A stretch of DNA of 28,838 nt. Source: JAHFOW01 sp964370795. GTDB taxonomy: Bacteria; Planctomycetota; Brocadiia; Brocadiales; Brocadiaceae. The position numbers and the translations under genes are program-made. Under the pieces are notes generated by a model, which worked only from the letters and a program-made list of their open reading frames with translations, was not told the origin of the DNA and did not search any database. The stretch's first letter is position 1, and every line of letters begins with the position of its first letter. Where the stretch lies: contig CAYJME010000014.1 of the NCBI GenBank assembly GCA_964370795.1, positions 1 to 28,838 on the forward strand, given 5' to 3'. Positions 1 through 7,463 of the stretch are shown one piece after another.

Positions 1-308
1 TTTTTACCTCTGGAGGATTAAATACCAGCGGATTCAGGTTTAGAGTTAATAAAGATGGCTCTGTCTGGTTAATGATGGCCGGTGGAGGCAGTTATAATAC
101 GGTATTGACGGCAGCAGGCGTTATTCAAAGCGGGTCGTTTTACCATATCAGTGTTACGGGAAAGTCTGGACAATATATGAGGATTTATGTAAACGGTGTT
201 CTTGTTAAAGAACAAATCACAACACAAACTATCAATGCGCCAACTACTCCCGGTTATATTGGAACATCCTGGAGTACAAGTTCAGAATTAATGAAAGGTA
301 TCATAGAC
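1..308 (+). repeat. Perfect 308-bp direct repeat, copy 1 (within LamG gene)
   Basis: Bases 1-308 are identical to 1231-1538, a period of 1230 bp, including every third codon position. The copies first differ at base 309 (g against a at 1539). The left edge of the window lies inside the repeat, so the true repeat may extend upstream. Confidence 0.95.
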
Positions 309-1607
309 GATGTTAACATTTACAACCGGGCACTGAGTGACCAGGAAGTGCTCGATTTATATAATAAGAACTATTCTACACCACCTTCAGGTGGCAGTGC
401 GCCAATAGGTTCAATAAGTATCAATAACGGAAGTGTGTATACAAATTCTCCTGCGGTACAATTGAATTTATCAGCGACGGACAATGTTGGAGTAGTTGGG
501 TATTACCTTTCATCGAGTGATGTGGTTCCATCAACGACAGACACAGGCTGGGTAGCCGTGACGTCAGTGCCGAGCTATAGTGGAGCCGTTCCCTATACGT
601 TAAGCAGTGGCGATGGGAGCAAAACGGCGTATGTATGGTACAAGGATGGTGACGGTAATGTCTCAGGAATGGCGAGTGATTCAATTGGTGTGGACACGAC
701 AGCGCCGGTAGTAGCCATTACGAGTCCATCATCTGCGTCCCCCTATACAGCTACTGCCAGTACGATAAACCTGGGCGGTGGTGTTACTGAAGCAGGAAGC
801 GGGGTATCCACTGTGACGTGGAGTAGCGATAAGGGTGGAAGTGGTACGGTCAGTGGGACTACGAGCTGGACGATATCGAATATAAGCCTTGCAGTCGGCG
901 ATACCATAATCACCGTAACTGCAACTGATGGTGCAGGCAATACAGGGATGGATACTATTACGGTGAGTTATTCTGAAACACCTGCTCCGAGTGGTTTGAG
1001 TGCCCTTTATACTTTTGATGAGGGGAGTGGAGTGATTGCTACTGATTCATCGGGCAATGGCAACAATAGTACAATTAACGGCGCAACATGGACAACGGGT
1101 AAGAACGGAAGCGCGTTGAGTCTTAATGGCACAAGTAGTTATGTATCGATTTCCAACAGCTTGCCGGCTTTTAGCGAGTTTACTTGTGCTGTGTGGGTAA
1201 ACGCTGCTGATTTGGCTGCAAACAGAGGTGTTTTTACCTCTGGAGGATTAAATACCAGCGGATTCAGGTTTAGAGTTAATAAAGATGGCTCTGTCTGGTT
1301 AATGATGGCCGGTGGAGGCAGTTATAATACGGTATTGACGGCAGCAGGCGTTATTCAAAGCGGGTCGTTTTACCATATCAGTGTTACGGGAAAGTCTGGA
1401 CAATATATGAGGATTTATGTAAACGGTGTTCTTGTTAAAGAACAAATCACAACACAAACTATCAATGCGCCAACTACTCCCGGTTATATTGGAACATCCT
1501 GGAGTACAAGTTCAGAATTAATGAAAGGTATCATAGACAACGTTCGCATTTACAATCGGACACTGAGTGACCAGGAAGTGCAAAGTATTTACTCCTTGGG
1601 TATTTAG
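3..1607 (+). CDS. LamG/Ig-like repeat surface protein, 5'-truncated by window edge
   Basis: The frame is already open at base 3 and the true start lies upstream of the window; 534 residues are visible. In order they show the C-terminal half of a LamG/concanavalin-A-like jelly-roll domain (about residues 1-120), two Ig-like segments (about 130-230 and 232-325, the second with VTATDGAGNTG), then a complete LamG domain opening with ALYTFDEGSG and ending in DNVRIYNRTLSDQEV. Such domains bind sugars or proteins outside the cell, so a secreted or surface role is likely. The two LamG copies are nearly identical, with 308 bp of perfect DNA identity. No PEP-CTERM sorting tail is present at the end. 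The ligand is unknown. Downstream genes belong to an exosortase locus, but a sigma70-like promoter between them suggests a separate transcript. Confidence 0.85.
   Translation, partial: FTSGGLNTSGFRFRVNKDGSVWLMMAGGGSYNTVLTAAGVIQSGSFYHISVTGKSGQYMRIYVNGVLVKEQITTQTINAPTTPGYIGTSWSTSSELMKGIIDDVNIYNRALSDQEVLDLYNKNYSTPPSGGSAPIGSISINNGSVYTNSPAVQLNLSATDNVGVVGYYLSSSDVVPSTTDTGWVAVTSVPSYSGAVPYTLSSGDGSKTAYVWYKDGDGNVSGMASDSIGVDTTAPVVAITSPSSASPYTATASTINLGGGVTEAGSGVSTVTWSSDKGGSGTVSGTTSWTISNISLAVGDTIITVTATDGAGNTGMDTITVSYSETPAPSGLSALYTFDEGSGVIATDSSGNGNNSTINGATWTTGKNGSALSLNGTSSYVSISNSLPAFSEFTCAVWVNAADLAANRGVFTSGGLNTSGFRFRVNKDGSVWLMMAGGGSYNTVLTAAGVIQSGSFYHISVTGKSGQYMRIYVNGVLVKEQITTQTINAPTTPGYIGTSWSTSSELMKGIIDNVRIYNRTLSDQEVQSIYSLGI
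1231..1538 (+). repeat. Perfect 308-bp direct repeat, copy 2 (within LamG gene)
   Basis: Second copy of bases 1-308. It codes for the same LamG core in the same frame, followed by a few substitutions (DDVNIYNRA becomes DNVRIYNRT) near the end of the gene. Confidence 0.95.
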
Positions 1608-1942
1608 TTGGGATAAAAAACCACCCTCTTTACGTTTTTCGAATCGCTCGGGGTGTATTATTGGACTAATAATGGATATTTTAAAGGTACTGTCGGTGAA
1701 GTTTGTTTTCAAATAGGCAAATGCTTATAATTATGGTTTTTTAATTTGACATATATTATGTTCAAGGTATAATGCTGTAATCTGGGTTGCCACCGTTTAG
1801 ATGCCGATCTGAGGTCTAAAGTCTAAGGAAGGAGGAATTTGCAAACATATTAACATACATGAAAAGCTTCGAGTCTTGATAGTAGGGTTATCGTATGCCT
1901 GTGCATATTATACGTATTTAACATTAGCATTGGAGGAAGAAT
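1608..1942. other. Gene-free stretch with promoter and long leader
   Basis: A 335-nt gap between the LamG gene and the next secreted protein. It holds the promoter at 1746-1773 and then a leader of about 160 nt. The leader contains a strong Shine-Dalgarno-like AAGGAGG near 1830 with no credible gene behind it (only a 4-codon frame). I compared the leader with the cyclic-di-GMP riboswitch pattern and did not see its conserved elements. Confidence 0.6.
1746..1773 (+). promoter_or_regulatory. Consensus sigma70-type promoter
   Basis: TTGACA at 1746-1751 and TATAAT at 1768-1773 are both perfect consensus hexamers, with a 16-nt spacer. Transcription would start near 1780 and run into the secreted protein at 1943 and probably the PEP-CTERM/exosortase genes. 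Confidence 0.75.
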
Positions 1943-2515
1943 ATGAATAAGTTAAAGGTTGGATTTATTGCCTTATTTGTGGCTATTTTTGCGGTATATT
2001 TGTCTGGTCAGGCTGCTTTTGCAGAAAAAAAAGGGAGTTTGTCAGAAGTGGTTTATAATGATGGCACGTTTGGCCTTTCTCATACCTCGGCGGTAAGCGT
2101 ATCTAACCAGGGCAAACTAGCCAAGCCTCTTTTAGCGGAAACGCCTATATTAAATTTTCATGCTGCCTATACATCATATACAGATGTATTCAATGGTGAC
2201 AGTTATTGGGCTTTTTTATGTCCAGATAATGTTTTTATATTTGGCGCTTTCTCGACATTGCAGGGTACGCTGACAGGCGTTCGTGTACGTTGGAAAATTA
2301 AAAACATAGATATTCCAACATTGTTTAAGGTCGTTGATTTATCCCATGATTTCAGTGATATTGTGGCAACACCTGATGTTTTTTGGACTGCATGGCTTCA
2401 CATAGATGGTCTGGTTCCTGGACATTATTTAGCAACTGTAACGGTAGAAAGCCTGGAAAATTTTGGCAAAAAGTCTGCTAAATGTAGATTTACGGTAATA
2501 CCTTGCGATCAATAG
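1943..2515 (+). CDS. Secreted protein of unknown function
   Basis: A 190-residue protein with a clear signal peptide: basic start MNKLK, a hydrophobic core, and an AFA cleavage site near residue 27. The start is supported by GGAGG about 7 nt upstream. The mature part is rich in aromatic and beta-branched residues, with alternating patterns (LTGVRVRWKIKN, HYLATVTVESLEN) that suggest a beta-sandwich. Two cysteines lie near the end (KCRFTVIPC) and might form a disulfide. I do not recognise the family. It has no PEP-CTERM tail, so it is not an obvious exosortase substrate, but it lies directly upstream of one and shares its likely promoter. Confidence 0.75.
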   Translation: MNKLKVGFIALFVAIFAVYLSGQAAFAEKKGSLSEVVYNDGTFGLSHTSAVSVSNQGKLAKPLLAETPILNFHAAYTSYTDVFNGDSYWAFLCPDNVFIFGAFSTLQGTLTGVRVRWKIKNIDIPTLFKVVDLSHDFSDIVATPDVFWTAWLHIDGLVPGHYLATVTVESLENFGKKSAKCRFTVIPCDQ

Positions 2516-2622
2516 TGTCACACATAATGCAGATTATGGTCATTGTTGTAAAGGGTCACATAATGAATTCTTTGATTTAAGGATTCTGGATGTCCGTAAA
2601 ATTTTAAATAAGGAGGAATAAA

Positions 2623-2862
2623 ATGAAGAAAAGATTATTTGTCGTGTTGGGAGGTGTTTTATTATCTGTGAGTGTTTTTGTTTTAAATGCACATGCTGAT
2701 GGTGTTGGTAGTTCGAGACATGGAACACCACCTAAACCAGTTCCTGAACCGCTTAGTTGTGTTCTCCTTTTGGCTGGTGGAGCAACGCTGGCAGCTCTAA
2801 GACGTTGGAAAAGCAAAAAGAATTCATCGAAACAAGTTGAAGAGAACACGAATAATTTATAA
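2623..2862 (+). CDS. Miniature PEP-CTERM sorting-signal protein
   Basis: A 79-residue protein starting after a strong AAGGAGGA site. It has an N-terminal signal peptide (MKKRLFVVLGGVLL, cleavage near AHA at 24-26), then only about 16 residues, then the PEP-CTERM signature: PVPEP followed by a hydrophobic helix (CVLLLAGGATLAAL) and a basic cluster (RRWKSKK). In known systems exosortase cuts at the PEP motif, which would release or anchor a very short peptide here. Unusually, 13-14 polar residues follow the basic cluster; PEP-CTERM tails normally end there. The gene lies directly upstream of the exosortase. It could be a true substrate, a sorting-module remnant, or a small regulator. Confidence 0.85.
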   Translation: MKKRLFVVLGGVLLSVSVFVLNAHADGVGSSRHGTPPKPVPEPLSCVLLLAGGATLAALRRWKSKKNSSKQVEENTNNL

Positions 2863-2886
2863 ATTGATGAATTTTAAAGTGTTCAT

Positions 2887-2922
2887 TGTAGCGACTTTAG
2901 TTTTATAACTAAAGTCGCTACA
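2887..2922. repeat. Perfect 16-bp inverted repeat with 4-nt loop
   Basis: Arms 2887-2902 (TGTAGCGACTTTAGTT) and 2907-2922 pair completely around the loop TTAT. No U-tract follows, so it is a poor intrinsic terminator. It lies between the PEP-CTERM gene and the exosortase. The TGTAG head resembles the palindromes at 22914 and 17877, which suggests a dispersed REP-like element. Confidence 0.85.
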
Positions 2923-2936
2923 TCAATTATCAACTA

Positions 2937-3755
2937 ATGCTTCACTACGTAAGTTGGATATTGTTTCTTTCTTTGTACATTCCACTCTTCTTCAGGTTAT
3001 ATCGCTCATCTTGGCTTGAATCTGATTATACGCATGCCTATTTTATCTTTCCAATCTTCTTATGGCTTGTTTGGCGTAAACGACTTGCTATCAAAGATAT
3101 TCTCAAAGAATTAAAACCAAACAAAAAATTATCTGGTTTCTTTGCATTATTGTTTGGGGTATTTATGTTTACGTTTGGTTGGCGGCAAGATTACGTCTTT
3201 ATTACTACGCTTTCGCTGGTTCCTGTGCTGTATGGATTAGTTAGTTTTCTTTATGGACAGATGGTGGCAAAGACATTATACTTTCCCATTTTTTATCTTA
3301 TCTTATTAGCGCCACTTCCGACGGGAATCGTAGATAACCTCACCCTTCCTTTACGTTTTGGTGTTTCTATAGCCACAGACAAAATTCTAAGACTTTTTAG
3401 CTTCCCCATCTCGCGAGAGGGACTTCTATTATCTCTAGGAAACAACGAATTATTCATGGGACAACCTTGCAGTGGTTTTCGCTCAATTATAACTATGTTT
3501 TCTTTAGCATTAGTTTATGTTTATATTATCAAGGGCGGTTTATCAAAGAAAATTATTCTTGTAACTTCTATTATTCCTGTATCAATATTTGGTAACCTTA
3601 TGCGAGTAATTATACTCTGCTTGATAACCTATTATTTCGGCGAAGAAGCGGGTCAGGGGTTTTTCCATAATTTCAGCGGCATTCTAATATTTATAATAAC
3701 TATCCTCGGATTGGTTGGTATAGAATATCTTCTAGAAGGTAAAATTCAAAAATAA
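2937..3755 (+). CDS. xrt: Exosortase (PEP-CTERM sorting transpeptidase)
   Basis: A 272-residue multi-pass membrane protein of the exosortase/archaeosortase family. The three conserved active-site residues are visible: Cys178 in GQPCSGFRS, Arg223 in GNLMRV and His244 in GFFHNFSG. The N-terminal WLESDYTHAYFIFPI block is also typical. The family cleaves PEP-CTERM proteins at the membrane and is thought to transfer them to a cell-surface acceptor, usually in bacteria that make exopolysaccharide. The start has no obvious ribosome-binding site and lies 15 nt after the hairpin at 2887-2922. An EpsI-type gene follows at 60 nt, and a PEP-CTERM protein precedes it. Confidence 0.93.
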   Translation: MLHYVSWILFLSLYIPLFFRLYRSSWLESDYTHAYFIFPIFLWLVWRKRLAIKDILKELKPNKKLSGFFALLFGVFMFTFGWRQDYVFITTLSLVPVLYGLVSFLYGQMVAKTLYFPIFYLILLAPLPTGIVDNLTLPLRFGVSIATDKILRLFSFPISREGLLLSLGNNELFMGQPCSGFRSIITMFSLALVYVYIIKGGLSKKIILVTSIIPVSIFGNLMRVIILCLITYYFGEEAGQGFFHNFSGILIFIITILGLVGIEYLLEGKIQK

Positions 3756-3815
3756 TCGTATATCAAAAAGCAAAATTTCCAAAATAATGTCTAAAAGTCA
3801 ATACTCTCTATAATT

Positions 3816-4508
3816 ATGTTAATTTTAACTAGCTTATTTCGCAGTAATTATGGCAGCTTATTCATTAAAAATTACAGGGTTTTTATTGTAAATATAATCC
3901 TTCTAGCTGTTCTTATTTATAGTTTTGGTTTTTCGAAACCTAAATATGAAAGTGCTAATATTCTTTCACAATTACAAATACCTTATGATATCGGTGAATG
4001 GCGTGGAGAAGACACAGACCAAAGCTGGAGTCTAGATGATGAAAGATTTAATTTTATAAGTGGCATGTTACAACGTAAATATAATAAAGCCAACGACCAA
4101 AGCGTCTTTTTAACTATTTTGGATGCTGGTAATTTTCACAATCCAAAGGTATGTTCTAACAGTTCTGGTTATAAAGTAAAAGAATTAAATGACCTTAACC
4201 TTATTCTATTAAATCGCAATCTGAAAGCACATGCCATTTATGCTGATAAAGAGAATGAGGGATATTTAATCATTTACTGGATTTGTATCAATAAGGAGAT
4301 CGTGAACTGGACAGAGCAAAAAATTAAACAGCTTTGGTTTTCGTTAACGAATAAGAAAAATGCTGGTTTAATGATTAGATTTGATGTACCATGCGACGAA
4401 AACAGTATACTGGATAGTTTAAACTTATGTGAAGAATTTATATTAAATTTAAGCCGCACACTATCTTTGGATGAGGCTGAGTATATTATTGGCAAACGCA
4501 TTCAATAA
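3816..4508 (+). CDS. epsI: EpsI-family exosortase partner (DUF3485)
   Basis: A 230-residue protein with one N-terminal membrane segment (about residues 20-40) and an extracytoplasmic domain. The EpsI signature is present as FHNPKVCSNSSGYK (His108, Cys113), matching the usual H-x-P-x-x-C pattern, and IGEWRGED near residue 59 is typical of the family. EpsI is found fused to or beside exosortases in polysaccharide/PEP-CTERM loci; its exact chemistry is not settled. Position after the exosortase supports the call. The C-terminal tail after about residue 185 is less typical. Confidence 0.85.
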   Translation: MLILTSLFRSNYGSLFIKNYRVFIVNIILLAVLIYSFGFSKPKYESANILSQLQIPYDIGEWRGEDTDQSWSLDDERFNFISGMLQRKYNKANDQSVFLTILDAGNFHNPKVCSNSSGYKVKELNDLNLILLNRNLKAHAIYADKENEGYLIIYWICINKEIVNWTEQKIKQLWFSLTNKKNAGLMIRFDVPCDENSILDSLNLCEEFILNLSRTLSLDEAEYIIGKRIQ

Positions 4509-4563
4509 CAAATCACACGATAAACTAAATCTAAATTGTTATAAATCAAAATAAGGAGGAGCA

Positions 4564-5163
4564 ATGCAAACAATACTAAAAGATGATATATTAAATGAAA
4601 AAAATAAAGAGACTACTGGAAAAGAAAAAGTGGATAAGATTATGAATATGATAGTGGAATCTTCGGGGACTTTAAGCCATACAGGTGACAAATTTGAGCA
4701 AGGGGAACAAAAAAAGCTAGATATGACATCGAATTTGCGATACTTGTTCAGTAGCGAAATATTGATAGACGGAGAAAATAAAGCGGAACTTGAAGAATTA
4801 AGGGACAAAGTTGTCGAAGAGTTAAAGCCATCGAGTGGTATAGAGTCAATCATTGTTGATAGGATTGTTTCTGGTATTTGGAGATTGAGGCGGTGTTTGA
4901 AGCTCGAGAGCCAACTGATAAATTACAATAACTCTAGTATTCAGGAATATGAACAAGGATTGTTTGTTGTGAGAAAAAGGAAATGCGACGAATTGGTACA
5001 ACTAAAAGCATTGCAAATTGCCGGAGATAAAACCATAACAGAGGGATTGTCCAGATACGAAGCAAATCTAGAAAGGCAAATATACAAAGCGCTAAGCGAG
5101 CTAAGCAAGAGCAGGCAACGTGCATTAAGGCTACAAAAAAGGGGTTCAAGAATGGCGAGGTAG
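4564..5163 (+). CDS. Helical protein of unknown function
   Basis: A 199-residue, charged, largely helical protein after a strong AAGGAGG site 5 nt before the ATG. No signal peptide or membrane segment. The middle and C-terminal parts (ELEELRDKVVEEL, VDRIVSGIWRLRRCLKLES, LSRYEANLERQIYKALSEL) recall a widespread but uncharacterised bacterial family with a WRLRR...RYE..LERQ pattern. That resemblance is from memory and not a search. The usual Gly-rich N-terminal part of that family is not evident; the first 50 residues are low-complexity and acidic/Lys-rich. It stands between the exosortase locus and the lipid cluster with gaps on both sides, so context gives no function. Confidence 0.7.
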   Translation: MQTILKDDILNEKNKETTGKEKVDKIMNMIVESSGTLSHTGDKFEQGEQKKLDMTSNLRYLFSSEILIDGENKAELEELRDKVVEELKPSSGIESIIVDRIVSGIWRLRRCLKLESQLINYNNSSIQEYEQGLFVVRKRKCDELVQLKALQIAGDKTITEGLSRYEANLERQIYKALSELSKSRQRALRLQKRGSRMAR

Positions 5164-5306
5164 AAAGTCAAACACTTTTTGAACTGTAAAAACGGTACAA
5201 TGCAACATAATATATATTATCAGACGTTATTGTAGTTTTGGTTTTTGGTGTTGAGCGATATTTCACTTTGATTGTAAGCTGTTTTGGTTGAAGTTTAAGA
5301 ATATTA

Positions 5307-5335
5307 TTGACAATCTAAAATATGTTTGTTACCAT
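5307..5335 (+). promoter_or_regulatory. Candidate promoter of the lipid operon
   Basis: Perfect TTGACA at 5307-5312, a 17-nt spacer, and TACCAT at 5330-5335 (4 of 6 consensus positions). It is the best candidate in the 251-nt gap before the acyl carrier protein gene, giving a leader of about 75 nt. Confidence 0.45.
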
Positions 5336-5414
5336 AGCCGCTTTGTTGAAGTTGGCGGGTATTAATGATTTTCTATTTTACGAATTAAAGTAATTGTTAA
5401 GAAGGAGCAAAATT

Positions 5415-5684
5415 TTGAACGCAGAAGAGGTTGAAAAAGGCGTAACCTCCATTGTTGCTGAGGTTACAGAATTAGATGAAAAGGAAATTTGGGAAAAAAG
5501 GGATGCAAATTTCTTTAAAGACTTAGAAATCGATTCTCTGTTGGCGCTGGAAATTCTTGCGCTTATAGAAAAAAAATTCAAAGTTCAGATTCCTGAGGAG
5601 AAACTTATAGATATTACATCGTTGAGCACGACAATTAACTTGACAAAATCCGTTTTGAAAGAAAACGGGAAACTCTCTGCTTAA
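5415..5684 (+). CDS. acpP: Acyl carrier protein
   Basis: An 89-residue acyl carrier protein. The start is placed at TTG 5415 because GAAGGAG at 5401-5407 lies 7 nt upstream; the in-frame TTG at 5394 would put this site inside the gene. The phosphopantetheine attachment motif is LEIDSLLALEI with Ser41, and the four-helix pattern is intact (FKVQIPEEKL before helix III). The protein carries growing acyl chains as thioesters. It opens a run of fatty-acid-like enzymes and is more likely a dedicated carrier for that pathway than the housekeeping one. An unusual point is the Lys/Glu-rich EKEIWEKRDANFF segment before the DSL motif. Confidence 0.92.
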   Translation: MNAEEVEKGVTSIVAEVTELDEKEIWEKRDANFFKDLEIDSLLALEILALIEKKFKVQIPEEKLIDITSLSTTINLTKSVLKENGKLSA

Positions 5685-5762
5685 ATTGTTGCTTTTGATT
5701 TTGATAAATTTACTTAGTGCAATGCATATGTCCTGTATGACAAGAGAAAAGGCTAATAAGAA

Positions 5763-6212
5763 ATGATATTTTTTGAGGAAATCCGATCCCTTCTTCCTCA
5801 AAAATATCCTTTCCTGTTTATTGATAAAGTATTAGAGTTTGAAGAAGGGAAAAGAATTGTTTGTGTAAAAAATGTTTCAGGAAACGAACCTGTCTTTGTT
5901 GGACATTTCCCCGATTTTGCCATTATGCCAGGAGTATTAATTATCGAAGCAATGGCGCAGGCATCTATCATCCTTTTTAAAAAAAGCCTCCCTATCCAAA
6001 ATAATCAAGACACAGTTTTTTTGTTAGCATCGGTTGGTAGTGCGCGATTCACAAAACCAGTGTTTCCTGGTGACCAACTTCTCATAGAAATTATTGTCGA
6101 AAAGATTGTATCTAAGGGAGCAATAGTTCAGGCGATGGTAAAAGTCGAGGAAAAAAGTGTGGCTAAAGCAACTTTAACTTTTGGAATTGCAGAAAAGAGC
6201 GCATTAACATAG
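5763..6212 (+). CDS. fabZ: FabZ-like beta-hydroxyacyl-ACP dehydratase
   Basis: A 149-residue single hot-dog-fold dehydratase. The catalytic pair is present: His48 in VGHFPDFAIMPGV and Glu62 in IIEAMAQ. The N-terminal LLPQKYPFLFIDKV block and the GDQL segment are typical of FabZ. It would dehydrate 3-hydroxyacyl-ACP to the trans-2-enoyl product. It follows the acyl carrier protein by 78 nt and ends 3 nt before the first FabF start, so translation is probably coupled. A second, diverged FabZ-like gene lies at 15899-16372, which suggests this copy serves the special pathway. Confidence 0.93.
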   Translation: MIFFEEIRSLLPQKYPFLFIDKVLEFEEGKRIVCVKNVSGNEPVFVGHFPDFAIMPGVLIIEAMAQASIILFKKSLPIQNNQDTVFLLASVGSARFTKPVFPGDQLLIEIIVEKIVSKGAIVQAMVKVEEKSVAKATLTFGIAEKSALT

Positions 6213-6215
6213 ATT

Positions 6216-7436
6216 ATGGATAAACGTGTTGTTATAACAGGCGTAGGGATGATTACTCCAATCGGTTCAGGACGGGAAGTATTTTGGAATGCCCTTATTG
6301 CTGGGGTATCTGGTGTTGATAATGTAACATGTATCGATACTTCCGAATATAAGGTTCATAAGGGGTGTGAAGTAAAAAACTTTAGTTATTCAGATTATAT
6401 AAAAAATGGAGTTCTCAAAAAAATTGGCAAGGGTTCACAGTTTGCCATAGCAGCAACAAGGTTGGCATTAGATGATAGTCGACTTGATCTGAGCAAAATT
6501 GACCTGGAACGGATAGGCGTATCTGTAGGAACGACTGCTGGTGAAATTCAAATATTAGAAAAGGTCAACTACATCAGGTATAAAGAAGGAGATGACAAGG
6601 TTGACCCTGACTTGTTTTTGATGCATCCCTGCAATAACATTCCTGCTAATATTGCAATTGAATTTGGTATGAAAGGTCCAAATACAATTATTCCTACAGC
6701 CTGTGCGGCGGGTAATTATGCTATTGGATATGCCTATGATTTGATTAAATTTGGTAGGGTTGACATGATGGTTGCAGGTGGTTCTGACCCCTTTTCGAAA
6801 GTTGCTTACACAGGGTTTGCCAGGCTTGGTGCCATTGCCCCTGAAATTTGTCAGCCATTTGACAAAAACAGAAAAGGTATGATGGTCGGTGAAGGCGCGG
6901 GAATGTTGCTTTTAGAGTCTCTCGACCATGCGACAAAAAGAGGTGCTCATATTTACGCTGAAATTATTGGATATGGACTTAGTTGTGATGCATATCATAT
7001 TACTATTCCTCATCCTGATGGGGAAGGCGTCGTCTCTGCAATGAAAAAAGCACTAAAGAGCGCTCATCTAAAACCAGAAGATGTACAGTATATCAGCGCT
7101 CATGGAACAGGAACGCCTGCAAATGACAAAGCTGAAACAATTTCCATTAAAAAGGTATTTGGAGATAAGCCGGAAAACCTTGCAATTAGTTCAATAAAAT
7201 CAATGATTGGTCATACTATGGGGGCTGCAAGTGCAATTGAGGCTATAACCTGTGCCCTGGTTGTCCAGAATGATATTATCCCCCCCACAATCAATTATGA
7301 GACGCCAGATCCGGAATGTGACTTGGATTACGTGCCAAATGTAATGAGAAAACAACGTGTAAATATTGTCTTAAATAATGCACATGCCTTTGGCGGCAAT
7401 AATAGTTGTCTGGTTGTGAAAAAGTTTGCTGGTTAA
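6216..7436 (+). CDS. fabF: FabF-like beta-ketoacyl-ACP synthase, catalytically complete
   Basis: A 406-residue thiolase-fold condensing enzyme. The complete Cys-His-His triad is visible: Cys163 in PTACAAGN, His296 in SAHGTGTPAND and His333 in IGHTMGAAS. The C-terminal GFGG-like loop appears as AFGGNNS. It would condense malonyl-ACP with an acyl chain on the carrier protein. It follows the FabZ gene by 3 nt and precedes a second FabF-like gene by 27 nt. With that inactive neighbour it probably forms a KS-alpha/KS-beta type dimer, as in type II polyketide and aryl polyene systems. The symbol denotes the family only. Confidence 0.93.
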   Translation: MDKRVVITGVGMITPIGSGREVFWNALIAGVSGVDNVTCIDTSEYKVHKGCEVKNFSYSDYIKNGVLKKIGKGSQFAIAATRLALDDSRLDLSKIDLERIGVSVGTTAGEIQILEKVNYIRYKEGDDKVDPDLFLMHPCNNIPANIAIEFGMKGPNTIIPTACAAGNYAIGYAYDLIKFGRVDMMVAGGSDPFSKVAYTGFARLGAIAPEICQPFDKNRKGMMVGEGAGMLLLESLDHATKRGAHIYAEIIGYGLSCDAYHITIPHPDGEGVVSAMKKALKSAHLKPEDVQYISAHGTGTPANDKAETISIKKVFGDKPENLAISSIKSMIGHTMGAASAIEAITCALVVQNDIIPPTINYETPDPECDLDYVPNVMRKQRVNIVLNNAHAFGGNNSCLVVKKFAG

Positions 7437-7463
7437 AGGATTTATTGATAAAAGAGGATTTTG

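Noticed and set aside
1518..1712. Minus-strand frame at the end of the LamG gene
   Set aside because: It overlaps coding sequence and the 3' gap, with no start signals or recognisable domain.
1780..1942. Cyclic-di-GMP (GEMM) riboswitch in the leader before the secreted protein
   Set aside because: The locus type made it worth checking, but the conserved GEMM sequence blocks and the tetraloop/receptor pattern are not visible.
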